From Micrasema longulum (Eukaryota > Arthropoda > Insecta > Trichoptera > Brachycentridae), in contig JAGVSM010003937.1 in NCBI GenBank assembly GCA_022494885.1, positions 124,001 to 188,000 on the forward strand: a stretch of DNA of 64,000 nt, read 5' to 3'. Numbering within the stretch: the first letter of the stretch is position 1; each line of letters begins with the position of its first letter. The notes beneath the pieces are model-generated. The model was given only the letters and a program-made list of their open reading frames with translations. It did no database searches and was not told where the DNA came from. The translations under genes were made by a program, and so were the position numbers. Shown one piece after another: positions 43,840 through 53,909 of this stretch.

Positions 43840-44390
43840 AATTTTAATGTATGAAGCATATGTAAAAACTAAATATTTTATATGCAACTACTATGGGGAA
43901 CAGGATATCAAAATGACATAAACAGACTACAAAGACAGCAAAATAAAATATTAAAGTTAGTATATGACCTTCCCTATCTAACAGCAACTAAAGAACTTTT
44001 TGATCAAACTAAACAATTAAACGTAACTGAACTCTTTAAACTAGAATCTTTAAAATTTATTCATAAATTAGCCACTGATGTAATTGTAGACGAAGGATTA
44101 AAACTTGAAAAAAATTGTAGTAAACATGAACACAATACGAGAATATCAAAAAAATATCATATACAATCTTTTAAAACGAGAAAAGGACAAACGAGACTTA
44201 TAAACCATGGACTGAAATTATACAATAAACTACTAGACAAAACTAAACAAAAGACTCAGGCAACCTTTACAAAAGACGTTAAAAATATTATTAACAGTAG
44301 AATGTGAATTTTAAAAGTGAAAACATTTTGTTAAATGTATGTAACCCGTAAGGGTTTATCAATAAAATTTAAATAAAAAATAAAAAAATT
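43840..44390 (+). pseudogene. LINE ORF2 C-terminus, open frame, with 3' end
   Basis: A 141-codon stop-free frame (43882-44307) reads 'LWGTGYQNDINRLQRQQNKI', 'LKLVYDLPYLTATKELFDQT' and 'KHEHNTRISKKYHIQSFKTR', then 'RLINHGLKLYNKLLDKTKQK'. This matches the end of LINE ORF2: HNTR motif, then the KLYNxL block. The 3' end has an AACCC-GTA-AGGGTT hairpin (44343-44356) immediately before AATAAA. The RT core is missing. A decayed minus-strand relative is at 54990-55465, sharing most residues. Confidence 0.85.
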
Positions 44391-44399
44391 AAATAAGGT

Positions 44400-44640
44400 T
44401 CAATGCACATTAAAAAAGTTATTAGACTGATTTTCTTACTTAAATACGAAATGACAGCCGGTTTAGGGCAAAAAATTGACTTTTTCGAAAATTTCAAGCT
44501 CTGGTTGAGGGCCAAAAGTAGTATCAAATATTTGTTGCATTCCGAGTGATCCGAAAGAAAGCTTTTAAGACCCCTTTCATTTTCGAATTCGTAAAAAAAA
44601 TATCGGTACACCCTAATATGTACAGATGAAGATAGCGATC
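44400..44640 (-). repeat. Repeat family I, copy 2
   Basis: Minus-strand partner of 43201-43330, longer at its end ('GTGTACCGATATTTTTTTTA'). The two short minus-strand frames here (44369-44611 and 44524-44706) overlap in different phases and show no domain. Confidence 0.5.
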
Positions 44641-44889
44641 GTAATCGAGGCCCTTGTGTATCTGTGGCTCGAGCGAGATATACTCTGCTTCAAGGCGGTA
44701 AATCACGCGTTAGAGGGAATAGACTATATACATAATCCGCGCTGTGTCGGCGCACGCGTACGCCTAAATGTGTAGATCGCTTGTGACGTTACTTTGAACA
44801 TGGATACTGAGACTGACAGAAAATTGGTAGAAATTTATGTGATTTAGTTACGGGCAACGTTAGTTCGTATAAAACTATATGCATGGGGG

Positions 44890-45020
44890 ATTTTGCCTCC
44901 TCTTTCACAGTAATAGCTACTCAATTGTGGAATAATTTACCCACTTATGTCAGACAAACCCCTTCTTTATTCACATATCAGTCACGATTAAAATGTCACT
45001 ATCTGGAAATTTGAATGTGT
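44890..45020 (+). pseudogene. LINE C-terminal fragment, same family as 40385
   Basis: A clean frame, 'ASSFTVIATQLWNNLPTYVR' then 'SLFTYQSRLKCHYLEI' and stop, is nearly the same as the end of the 40385 copy. About 42 codons; the 3' UTR diverges. Confidence 0.8.
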
Positions 45021-45127
45021 CCTTTTCTCTCTTTCTTTCCTTTACACTTGTAGCCCCAACACTCCTTATAGTAAAGTGTAGGTTTTTACCTAAATGAATT
45101 TCTATTATTAATATTTAAAGCATTACC

Positions 45128-46150
45128 TTAATGGTCAAACATTTTACTGCTTCTTCTTCTTCTTACCAGCCCATTTTTCTCCACTGCTGGGTTTAGGCCT
45201 CTTCCAAATTTTTCCATAATTTTCTGTCTTGGGCACTCTGTTTCCTCTGTTTCAAAAAACAATATATATATTGGATCTGTGAAGTCTACGAAGTTTGGTA
45301 CTAGATCTTTACAATACATAGGTTTCAAGAAATTTAATAAATTGCCTCAAAAATTTAAAGTACCTATTTCAAAATATAGAAACAGGACGTGCGAATTGAA
45401 GAATTATTTTTTCCAGAAGTACTTTGAATAAATAATGTTAGTTTATAGAGAATGCGCATTCTTGAACATATACCCTTTAATATTTCACCGTTTTTGCTTG
45501 TATATGTAATTTTTAATACTATTTAAATGTTATTTGTGTTTTTTTCTTTTTATATACTTTTTTTGGCTTGTATACATAATTTAAATTTTTTCAACGTTTT
45601 TGATAAAAAAAATTAACCTGTGTTGGGTGTGCGCATATTTTGTTAATTAAAAAAAAAGATTTTATTTTGTACTAGTTCAGTATGTATATATACATCCATG
45701 TAATTTTTAAACTTTTTCAATTTTCTTTCCCAGATTGCATAATGCAAACATTATTTTGAATTTATTTCCATGCCTAGTATTCTGTTTATTCTGTTATTTT
45801 CAAGTATTTTTCATACCCTTTTTAATTTGTAGTATATCATAATTTTAATTTTTCTGCTTTTGTAAATAATATAATAGTTTAAAATTTAAAAACGTCTTTA
45901 AAAAAATTGTTATCCGTATGTCCCTAAATGAGTTTTTTTTAAAAAAAAAACTCCTTGGGAATATTGTATATAATTATGTATAATATGTTTTCAATATAAT
46001 AAAAAAATAAAAAAAAAAATCTGTGGCCCACAATTTTGACTACGTCATCAGTCCATCTCCTCTGCGGTCTCCCTACTATCCTTTTACTTTCGTCGGGTCT
46101 CCAGTTTAGAGTTCTGGGGGTCTCCAGTTTAGCATTTTTGTATGTAACCA
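45128..46150 (-). pseudogene. RTE-like LINE C-terminus split by a nested LINE
   Basis: Minus strand. 46140-46020 reads 'TLNWRPDESKRIVGRPQRRW' and 'TDDVVKIVGHR'; 45240-45150 reads 'QSAQDRKLWKNLEEA' and 'TQQWRKMGW'. In RTE-type LINEs these two blocks are consecutive, so an element that broke here was joined before an insertion of about 760 bases (45255-46018) separated them. The end carries an AGAAGAAG run (45150-45163). Confidence 0.75.
45255..46018 (+). mobile_element. Nested LINE: C-terminus, long T-rich 3' UTR, hairpin, poly(A)
   Basis: The frame at about 45275-45431 reads 'SVKSTKFGTRSLQYIGFKKF' and 'NKLPQKFKVP', then 'CELKNYFFQKYFE' and stop: the R-S-x-x-Y...KxFNKLP...LKxYFxxxxF end of a Jockey/CR1-like LINE. 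A T-rich 3' UTR of 490 bases has a double-stem hairpin at 45921-45960 (TCCC/GGGA outside, GAGTTTT/AAAACTC inside) and a poly(A) at 46000-46018. It interrupts the RTE-like element on the other strand. Confidence 0.8.
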
Positions 46151-46164
46151 CCTAACGACTCTTC

Positions 46165-46205
46165 TATGTCTACCGGTTTCGAGACGTTCTTGTCTTTTCA
46201 TCTAT
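46165..46205 (-). ncRNA. Hammerhead-like motif, minus strand
   Basis: Minus strand: 'GATGAAAAGACAAGAACGTC' then 'TCGAAACCGGTAGACATAGA'. The GAAAC box and the ACCGGTA cleavage-site region are perfect; the first box is kept as GATGA. Inverted partner of 46306-46340. Confidence 0.5.
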
Positions 46206-46299
46206 TCCGTTTAGTTTTTGTATCGTAGTTTTATATCGTATATTTTTGTGCAACAACTATGGTGAGGGTGTATAGTGGATTTTTCACGTTTGTTTAATT

Positions 46300-46390
46300 G
46301 GTGTCCTGACGAAGAGACAGGTACATCTCGAAACCAGCAGACATAGAAAATTTGGTATGTGGTTTCATACAAATATTTAATAACATTTAT
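46300..46390 (+). ncRNA. Hammerhead-like motif, plus strand
   Basis: 'CTGACGAAGAGACAGGTACA' then 'TCTCGAAACCAGCAGACATA' at 46306-46345: a CUGANGA box (CUGACGA), a GAGA/UCUC helix II with an 8-base loop, and a GAAAC box. One extra base sits between the first box and helix II. The cleavage-site side has decayed (ACCAGCA for ACCGGTA). Confidence 0.55.
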
Positions 46391-46439
46391 AATTGAAAAT
46401 GTTATTTTTTTAATCAAATTAAAATTGTAAAGATTCTAT

Positions 46440-46940
46440 TACACCTTTTACTCTTTTAACTTTCCACGTCCACTCCTAAGTGGAGCGTGTGGACATCACC
46501 AGAGATTTCCAGAATATCCTATCCGCTGGCCAGTACTCCCGCCTCCTCCCACGTAAATACCGCGTCCCTTAGTTCCACCGAATAAGGTCGAAAGATCGCC
46601 ATCGACGGCCTTCCAGGACGACGGGCGCCCGCAGGTTTAAAGAAGAGACAACTTCGGTTTGGTTCTCTTGAGGCATGCACAGCACGTGTCCAAGTCAGGT
46701 ACATCACCGCATCCTCAAGACGTTCGTTATAGGAAGCTGCTGTGACCGTTTTCAGACTTCAATATTAGTAATGAAATCGAACCACCTTATGCTCAATATT
46801 TTCCTCAAGCACTTTCTTTCAAAACTCGGAAGTTTAGTGTTTAAAGCTTTGGCAAGGTGCAAAGATTAGCACCTGTATAGAAGTACTGGTATAAGAGTTG
46901 AAAAATCATAATTTCGTTTTGACTGAGTATCGATTAGAGT
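46440..46940 (-). pseudogene. LINE C-terminus, second copy of the 37876 family
   Basis: Minus strand: 'CLFFKPAGARRPGRPSMAIF' and 'RPYSVELRDAVFTWEEAGVL' match the 37876 copy closely. Upstream the sequence is out of frame but recognisable to about 46930 (a block complementary to 'GTCAAAACGAAAT'). Frameshifted. Confidence 0.8.
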
Positions 46941-46979
46941 TCCAGATAACACACATTATACCTACAATTTGTTTAAATG

Positions 46980-47440
46980 AACCATTTATTTTCTTAATGA
47001 GGATGTTCAGCCCTATGGGCAATTTGATATAAATATGTTTTTTTACGCGCTGTAAAAATTAGAAAATTTATTTGTGCGGCAAAGTTTCTTGAAAATGGAT
47101 GAAAAAAAATATTTTAAAAACTATAATAAAAACGAACTACTTTGAACGACGTCACTAGTTCATTTGAATCAATTGAACGTAGTTATGCAGAAAGCAGCCA
47201 GTTCATAATTTTGTAAAAATGAGATATTGATGTTATCGGGTGCAGTAAGGTCAATTCTATGTTCTGCTAAAAACAGCCAAACCGCTTTCATACAAAAAAC
47301 TGTATTAATCACCGGAAAAAGGTGTCGATCACAAATACGGCAATTCTCAATTTGCAGAAAACACCCACAAAACTAGAACAATCTTATCGTACTTTAAAAA
47401 TCTTTTAAACTGGTCAAATACATAATAAGATTTTTGTTTA
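46980..47440 (+). repeat. Repeat families G and L, contiguous
   Basis: 46980-47190 is the fullest copy of family G ('TGTTCAGCCCTATGGGCAAT', 'ACGCGCTGTAAAAATTAG', 'GAACGACGTCACTAGTTCAT'). 47215-47440 ('TGTTATCGGGTGCAGTAAGG', 'CACCGGAAAAAGGTGTCGAT', 'CAATTTGCAGAAAACACCCA') is repeated at 55886-56110. They may be two parts of one element of about 460 bases. Confidence 0.65.
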
Positions 47441-48084
47441 TAATATTATAAAAAAAACTTATGTATTCATTGTTTAGGTATCGTTTGCTATAGTCAAAAA
47501 CATTCCAACTAATGTGAAGATTTTATATTTCAAAAGAAAGTTTCCCAAATTATGACAATGTTAGATGTCTCTCTAATTATAGAAAATGAATTTGCAATAT
47601 GCAACAATACGCTGTAAATTAAACGTACGGACATAACAATCATAATACGTGTTGAATAATGTGCAATTTACATTCACCGATAGATATTTCTATAAATTAT
47701 TCACAAGTTAACGCAATTTGACAGCCTTTTATAGGTAAAATTATTCACCGGTCGACAGTTAAATAGTAAAATCGTATGAATTCTAGTTAACCTAACAATC
47801 CACTCCATTACCATAATTTTACAATAGTGCATCTTACGTCAGGTTACAAGAAAGTTAACCATTGTTGTTTGCCCGGTGCACTTAACGATTTATCGTATAT
47901 TTTACACGGTAGATGATATTTCAAATACATCTTTTAACGCTTTTATGTCACATTTAGCTTCACCTGCGTCTATTAAGTGAACGTTACACAAAAAAACGTC
48001 AAGAATAGACCTCATAACAAGTATATCAAATATTATGTGGGTAGTAACGGCTGATAAATGTATTTTTTTAACGATGTTTTGAGC
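47441..48084. other. Unassigned DNA
   Basis: 47690-47860 is less AT-rich but has no frame or repeat block I can place. Confidence 0.4.
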
Positions 48085-48240
48085 CAAAATCTGCTATTTT
48101 ATCAAATCTTCTAAGAGCAACTTTTGTTTTTATGTCCAGAATGTGTAGATTCGTCAATTCGTGAATTCTTCACGCAACTTGGAATTCTTTGGGATAGATC
48201 TTGCGGCTTTTCGTAGATCTCTTTCCCATAAAGTTGATGG
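48085..48240 (-). repeat. Repeat family E, copy 3
   Basis: Inverted match to 28590-28735: 'TTGTTTTTATGTCCAGAATG', 'CAACTTGGAATTCTTTGG', 'GGCTTTTCGTAGATCTCTTT'. Confidence 0.6.
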
Positions 48241-48577
48241 CGTTTTTATCATTTTTTATTGAAAAATGCCATTTTTACGTTTATTTTCAATGAAAATTTT
48301 AACAAAACTTGGTTTGCAAAAACTTCACACTAAATTGATTCTAACAAATACCATATAATTTAGGTCGTTTTCACAAAATGGCGTACACAACAAAAAATAA
48401 GAAAAATAATTCAAGTCCATACTTCGCTCCCATACATAAGGATATTGTATACCATTATTTTATTGACATTGTTTGTCTTTGGCATATACTTTTATGTTCT
48501 TTTTATTCTGTTTCTTAAACATATATTTCTTTATATAATTGTTGTAATTGGCTTAGGCCGTATACTAGTATATAATT
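48241..48577. other. AT-rich DNA, nothing recognised
   Basis: No assignable block. Confidence 0.4.
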
Positions 48578-48905
48578 AAACAAAATGTTCAAGTGTTTGT
48601 AGGCAAGTTGGATTTAACTTCCTCAAAAACTAAACTCATTAAGAACTAAATTTACTGTAACAGAGGGAGAAAACATTTTTGAGTAGCGAATATCTATAAA
48701 GGTTTCAGCTGTTTTGCTTTACAAAAGTCAACAGATGGAAGAGTTTAGAATGTTTGAACATAGGCAGACTAGTGAATGGTTCACAGTGTTTATATCGGCC
48801 ACCTTAACTAGAAAATGATAAAAAGTCATAAGCCCTGTAAATGCAAATACTTCCATATCCCTTTCTTAAAAATGTTTTCACTTTCTGTTGCAACAAATTG
48901 AAAAT
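48578..48905 (+). mobile_element. Foldback element, family 1, copy h2 (both arms)
   Basis: 'GTTCAAGTGTTTGTAGGCAA', 'GAAAACATTTTTGAGTAGCG', then the inverted arm 'AAGTCAACAGATGGAAGAGT', 'AGTCATAAGCCCTGTAAATG' and 'TTCACTTTCTGTTGCAACAA'. The first arm is internally shortened. Confidence 0.75.
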
Positions 48906-49159
48906 GCATTCTTTATTTATTTATTTATGTTTTTGTACCCACAAATTATCACATTTCCGGGCTTATTGTCCTTTATAATTTCTTCCTACCAACCAATTAA
49001 GTCAAAAGTATTGTATATAGGGGAAACCCAGGCAAAGCGGATGTGTTAAGGTAGATATTTAATAAAAAAATCATCGTTTGCACAAAATAAAAACTTTATA
49101 AATTATAAGGTTAGCAACATTATTGATCTTCAAAAGTAAGGTGATGAAAAAGTTATCTT

Positions 49160-50055
49160 ATTTATTTATTTTTTTTATTTATTTATTTAATCCAATAAAA
49201 AATACAATACGAATACATAGTTAACAAAAATGTCTATACAATAGGTAGGCCCATTCAATATATATTTTTTATTTATGGATATAGCCACTCCACTGGCCCA
49301 CAGGCACGTTCCGGAGTGTCAGTGTATTTTTTATTTATACATAATTGTACATAATTTCACATCAATTGTGTAAAAATTTAAAAGAAATAAAAAAAAATCA
49401 AAATTAAAACATATCTATATCAATAAAACGAAAAAGGATTTTCAAGAAACTATAATTACATTCTTATTTATGAAACATATTCCTCAGCTTCCTGTCTAGT
49501 CTTTTTAGCAATCCATTTATGTATTCTAGCTTTGAAAATATTGTTTTTCATTTTGTTCGCCAATATGTCCTTGCTTAAAAAGTTGTATAGCTTAAGGGCC
49601 AGAAAAGTATAATGCCTTTGTCCGTAATTTGTTTTTTTCTTTGTGAGCAGAAGTATTGTCTTTTGTCTTTGCCTAGTGTCGTAAATTTGTTGTCCGTCAT
49701 TATGTCTGTCAGGATTTTGATGGAAATGTCTTAAAATTGTTTTTATGTATATTTGTCTTATGTCTAGTACTGGAAATTCTGTAAAAAGTATGTCTGTAGA
49801 GTATTGTTAAGGCTTTTTGCTGGCTACTCTTAGTAAGGCTTTTTGGGCTTTTATTAATGGCTCTTATGTAGTTTTATTTGTTCTTCCCCATCCTATTATT
49901 CCGTAACTAATAGTTGATTGTGTTAGAGCATAGCATACATTAATTAAAGTTGCTTTGTTTAGGATGTTTCTAATGTTTTTAAATAAATATATCATTTTCC
50001 TTAGTTTGGTTGCTGTCTTATCTACGTGTATGTTATTTATTATATCTTAATTAGA
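49160..50055 (-). pseudogene. LINE ORF2 C-terminus with 3' UTR, nested in pogo-like element
   Basis: Minus strand from about 50050. 'KATLINVCYALTQSTISYGI' and 'IGWGRTNKTT' is the conserved end of the RT thumb. After stops at TT* and KP* the frame is open to TAA at 49468-49470: 'DIRQIYIKTILRHFHQNPD', 'YGQRHYTFLALKLYNFLSKD' and 'RIHKWIAKKTRQEAEEYVS'. The 3' UTR contains a CACTCC/GGAGTG hairpin (49286-49318), then a (TAAA)-rich tail at 49158-49190. Sister copy at 62395-62780 with the same UTR hairpin. Jockey/CR1-like. Confidence 0.85.
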
Positions 50056-50150
50056 ATTTAAAATATAACATAAATTATAAAAAACCCTTCGTACTGTTCA
50101 CTTTGCCCGGGTACCCGGGCAAAGTGAACTTGGGCTCCGGACAAAGAGAA

Positions 50151-50523
50151 TTAGAAATCACAATCGTAGCAGAAGTAAGAACTATATCCAATATGTGAGG
50201 GGCATGATTCGTGAGCCAAACTTTTACACTGGCTGCATTGAATCCAATTCTCTGTTAATGGTTCAACATAATTTTCCTCACAAATTAGGCATTTAAAATG
50301 TTCAGTTTCATCTGATTTTGCTTTTATTTTTAGTCCGCTGGTAGATAGACCAAATGTAATTTTCTTCATGATTGAGATGCAATAGTGTTGAGTAAGGAAT
50401 GTATATTTTTTTGACCACGGCTGTGATGGATTCCTTGTCTTCAGTCACTTTTTTCATAGCTTTAGCCATCGTTGACTCAGTCCAACTTGACTGGTTTGTT
50501 TTTTGTGCGTATGTATACACCAT
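50151..50523 (-). pseudogene. pogo-like transposase remnant: N-terminal HTH joined to C-terminal zinc finger
   Basis: The frame from ATG at 50523 reads 'MVYTYAQKTNQSSWTES' and 'MAKAMKKVTEDKESITAVVK' then 'PYSTL', the start and Psq-type helix-turn-helix expected of pogo-like transposases. After about 55 codons a frame change near 50345 leads to 'FKCLICEENYVEPLTENWIQ', 'CSQCKSLAHESC' and 'FCYDCDF', a PHD-like C4HC3-type finger found at the very C-terminus of such insect transposases; the frame stops at 50151. The catalytic DDE domain, normally several hundred residues between these parts, is completely absent, so it cannot transpose by itself. It could bind ends and interfere if expressed; that is speculation. 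Confidence 0.8.
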
Positions 50524-50976
50524 CTATAAAACTGAAAACATTTTATTACAGACGTAATACGCCATTGCACATAATCAGCCAAAAAGTTCATTTTTTTATT
50601 TGCTTTGCCCAAGGCAGTGTCAAGTAACGTTTTGTTAAAAAATGAAATGTGGTTGATGTATTTCATAACTTAACTTAGTTTTTCAGATAGGAAACAAATA
50701 AACATTGGATGAAATAAACTAATATAAACGTGAAATATAATTTATTAATAATAATCACAAATACCTTACCTTCGTTTATCGTAAGAAAATGCTAAAAAAA
50801 CTAATTATTATCACAAAACGTGTGCATTCCTGTCAAACGACAAATATTCACTGTCATGTCATCGGTAGTGATGCAGTACACCAATTGTAAGACTATTAGC
50901 ACAATCTAATAGTGATTTTCGGAAATATTCAATTAATTCGCTTTATCCGGTACATTCGCTTTGCCTGGGTCTCCCC

Positions 50977-51611
50977 TATAATTGGATTCCCAAAACGCAA
51001 ACTACATAAAATAATTGTAAAAATAACCGCATGGACGCTATATGAGTACGAGAAATAAAATGAATTATGGGTGGGAATTTCGAGAATAAGAACGAAAAGG
51101 TAAACAATTTCTAAGATTTTCAGTGCCATGACAGATAACGGGCAGTTTCTCAGTAGACAAAACAAGCTTTCTTGTGACGACGCGCTTACTGTCATTTTTT
51201 TAATTATTAATCATTGTTTATAATGTGAAAAAAAATTACATTTATTGTTAAAATGGCACATGTGTTTTTTAAAAAGTTGTTTCTCTCTAACCCTATAACA
51301 CTTGATGCTGTACTCATAAATATTTCAATGTCTTGTTCAATAATGGTTTTGATGTGTGAAACAAAGAAGCGTGTAGAAGAACAGGAATGTAGAAAATCTA
51401 TTTTTGTAAGTACGAGGAGTGTGAAATCAAACTATTTTTGGCAAATTTATGATTCACCGGAAAACTGCGTTCTAAATAATTATTACTATTTGGGTAGACA
51501 TACTTTTATAATTAAAATAAAAGAAAAATAAAAGATTTTGTGTTACTGACTTATTATTTATTTAATTACCGACAAGTTTTGGAGCTACACGTGGTCCTTT
51601 TTTATTGGGGT
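50977..51611. other. DNA of more even composition with one ATG-started frame
   Basis: The 92-codon plus-strand frame 51253-51531 starts at ATG in an 'AAAATGGC' context and ends over an AATAAA-like sequence. It has three cysteines clustered early ('SMSCSIMVLMCETKKRVEEQ') but no domain I know. It could be a small gene or chance; I leave it unassigned. The minus-strand frame 50929-51195 partly overlaps the transposon end. Confidence 0.3.
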
Positions 51612-52030
51612 ATAATTATTAAGAATTTTATTTTATTTTATTTTATTAAAATAAACGGCAAATCTGCCTTTTACAAAAATTTATAATACTAACATATTAG
51701 GCTTAATATATATATTTACTTTTTTAAAACATAAATTTACTTATACCCAAGATTTATAAACAAAAATTAAACCTAAAAATCATACAAGATTTATATTTAA
51801 AAAATTAACCTCAAAATTATACAGCATATTCAGTAGAAAATTTTAACAATTCAAGAATAAATGTAAAAAACAAAATTAAATAATAAAACATTCTAAAGTA
51901 ATACAACAAGAAAATCATAAGTACTGTTGAATGTAAATCCAATTTTGTGTTTGTGGAGACATGGAGTGAGGATTGAAGGGAGTTAAAATTTGATCATTAG
52001 CATTTGTTCTAAAATAAGACAGGAATGGAG
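51612..52030 (-). mobile_element. LINE 3' end with hairpin
   Basis: Minus strand: a GGCA-GATT-TGCC hairpin (51657-51668) directly precedes a (TAAAA)n tail at 51626-51650. Upstream is an A-rich region without coding remnant. Confidence 0.5.
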
Positions 52031-52982
52031 TAGAGGAAATATTATTATGTCATTATTTATCGCTTATTAAATCAGAAATCAATCGGTATTAAATAAACAA
52101 TAAACGGTCTAAAACCAAAAATATATTAAAAAAACATTTTTGATGCACTAACTCTGTGGTTATTCCCTATAATATTTCGTTTTAAAAATCGTGTCCATCT
52201 CACTTCTCAAAAAAAGGACAAGAACAACACGATAAAAAGGCTTGACTTATTAGCTCCATATGTTTTGATGTAATAATTAGAAAGCATTATAAAAAATAAA
52301 ATAAAATAGAATTTATCAGTTAAGTATACAGAAGTTTACAGAAGCTTGTGTAGCTTTGAAACCGGTCAGTAGGAATAAAAATATGTTTAAAACACAGTTG
52401 TTTTATATTTATTTTATTAAAGTCATTTTATTTCATTTGAATTTTAATGATACATGTATAAAAGTAAGATCAATAATCACCAAGTTAGTGAAAAGGTTGC
52501 TGACTTGTAATTCTGTCCATACAATATCCATATAAGCGGTATACGCTAGATAGCTCTCCAACACAACACAACAAAGCATCTTTATTTTGACGGAAGTTTT
52601 TTAAAAATAATGGTAATAAATGATACGCTGTGTATTCTTACATAAGTTCTTTTATATTATAAAAAAAACTGTTTTTAACTACTGTACTTTACCGATTCGG
52701 CTATAATATAATTGTTATTTCAACAAAAGTGGTTTTGGATTATTCTATTGACACAATACATATCTTAACATCTAAATCAAACACGCATAAACATATTCAA
52801 ACATAAAATATTGACTCACTTAACCTTCCACGAAGACACATTTTATCAAGTAACTTTAGAAATACTCTATTTCGAGTGAAATACTCTGTTCTAAAATTCA
52901 ATGTCATGTTAAACTTAATGCTAGTGATTTTTATTAGTAAACTGACAATGATAATCGTGAAAAAAAGTTTATTCAATGATTT
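52031..52982. other. AT-rich DNA with a weak hammerhead-like motif
   Basis: At 52338-52367 'ACAGAAGCTTGTGTAGCTTT' then 'GAAACCGGTCAGTAGG' keeps an AGCT/AGCT helix, the GAAAC box and GGTC, but the first box is degenerate. The rest has no assignable block. Confidence 0.35.
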
Positions 52983-53590
52983 TTTTATTTTATTTTATTT
53001 TATTTTATTTTATTTTATTTTATTTTATTTTATTAGGTAATTCAACAAAGATACATACTAGAAAACACATTATTTGAAAGCATTCGTCGATACAATTTTA
53101 CATGCATTTATATCTTCAATTAAAGAATTACACAAAATAGATTTATATATTAAGATGTGATACATATTTTTGATTTTATTTTTTTATACATGATACAATG
53201 CAATAAAAAAATAAGTTGTAAGTGTGTAATTATTAAATAAGATTTATTCCTAAGAAATTATTCGCAAAAGCTGGAAGAGTATCATGAAACATTACTTAAA
53301 TTATTTAATTGTTTCGGCAGTATATATATTATATTCCCGACACATGCGGGCCATCGGTGTGTGGTATGTAGCATTATTTGAAAACAAAGGCAGTTTAAAT
53401 ATTTACCGATGTCTGAGTTTTCGCAATCCCGCATTTCTTTGTATTTTATTTAGGAGGTTAGTATCTACTTTGAAGTTTAATATTTTATACAGAAATTTTA
53501 TATCGAAAACAATGCGGCGTTTTATCAGAGAGTTAAAATGAAAAAGAATTGGAAGTTGCTCGTAATTTGAATTTGAACTTGGGTTAGAAA
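52983..53590 (-). pseudogene. LINE C-terminus with (TAAAA)n tail
   Basis: Minus strand. From about 53560: 'FHFNSLIKRRIVFDIKFLYK' and 'ILNFKVDTNLLNKI', then 'AGLRKLRHR', an in-frame stop, and 'FSNNATYHTPMARMCREYN', which together are the RR..D..FLYK.LNG..D...LL..I...R and PM.RMC..YN blocks of Jockey-like LINE C-termini. The tail is a perfect pentanucleotide array of ten units at 52985-53034, forming a microsatellite. Confidence 0.8.
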
Positions 53591-53909
53591 TTTGGAACTT
53601 ATACAGAAGGTAGGAACGGCAAATATGGTTTTCGAATTTGTTTCCTATACATAAAAATAATATTGAAGAAATAGAAAAACAGTTATAGCCCAAAAGAGAA
53701 GAAAAGAAAAAAAAAGTACAGTTTACATTAATTGTAAAAATAAAATCAAATATATACACATACACGCATACATACTACATACATATATAAACATATACAT
53801 TTATATACTTCTTCTTTCCTTCCCATCCCCTCTCCTCTCTTCACAGTATAGTATTAATTTTTTTAAATTTTATATTTATTTTATATTTGTTTTTCTTAAT
53901 ATTTGTTTT

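Larger units (their letters stand above)
49020..50976 (-). mobile_element. pogo-like DNA transposon with TA duplication, internally deleted, with nested LINE
   Basis: The ends GGGGAAACCCAGGCAAAGCG (49020) and, read inward from 50976, GGGGAGACCCAGGCAAAGCG differ by one base in twenty and are flanked by TA on both sides (49018-49019 and 50977-50978). TA duplication with such ends fits the Tc1/mariner superfamily. The minus strand encodes pieces of a pogo-type transposase (next entry). A LINE occupies 49160-50055; without it the element is about 1.06 kb, so it has also lost its catalytic region. Sub-terminal copies of a CAAAGYGAA-like motif lie at 49036, 50116, 50140 and near the right end. Confidence 0.85.
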
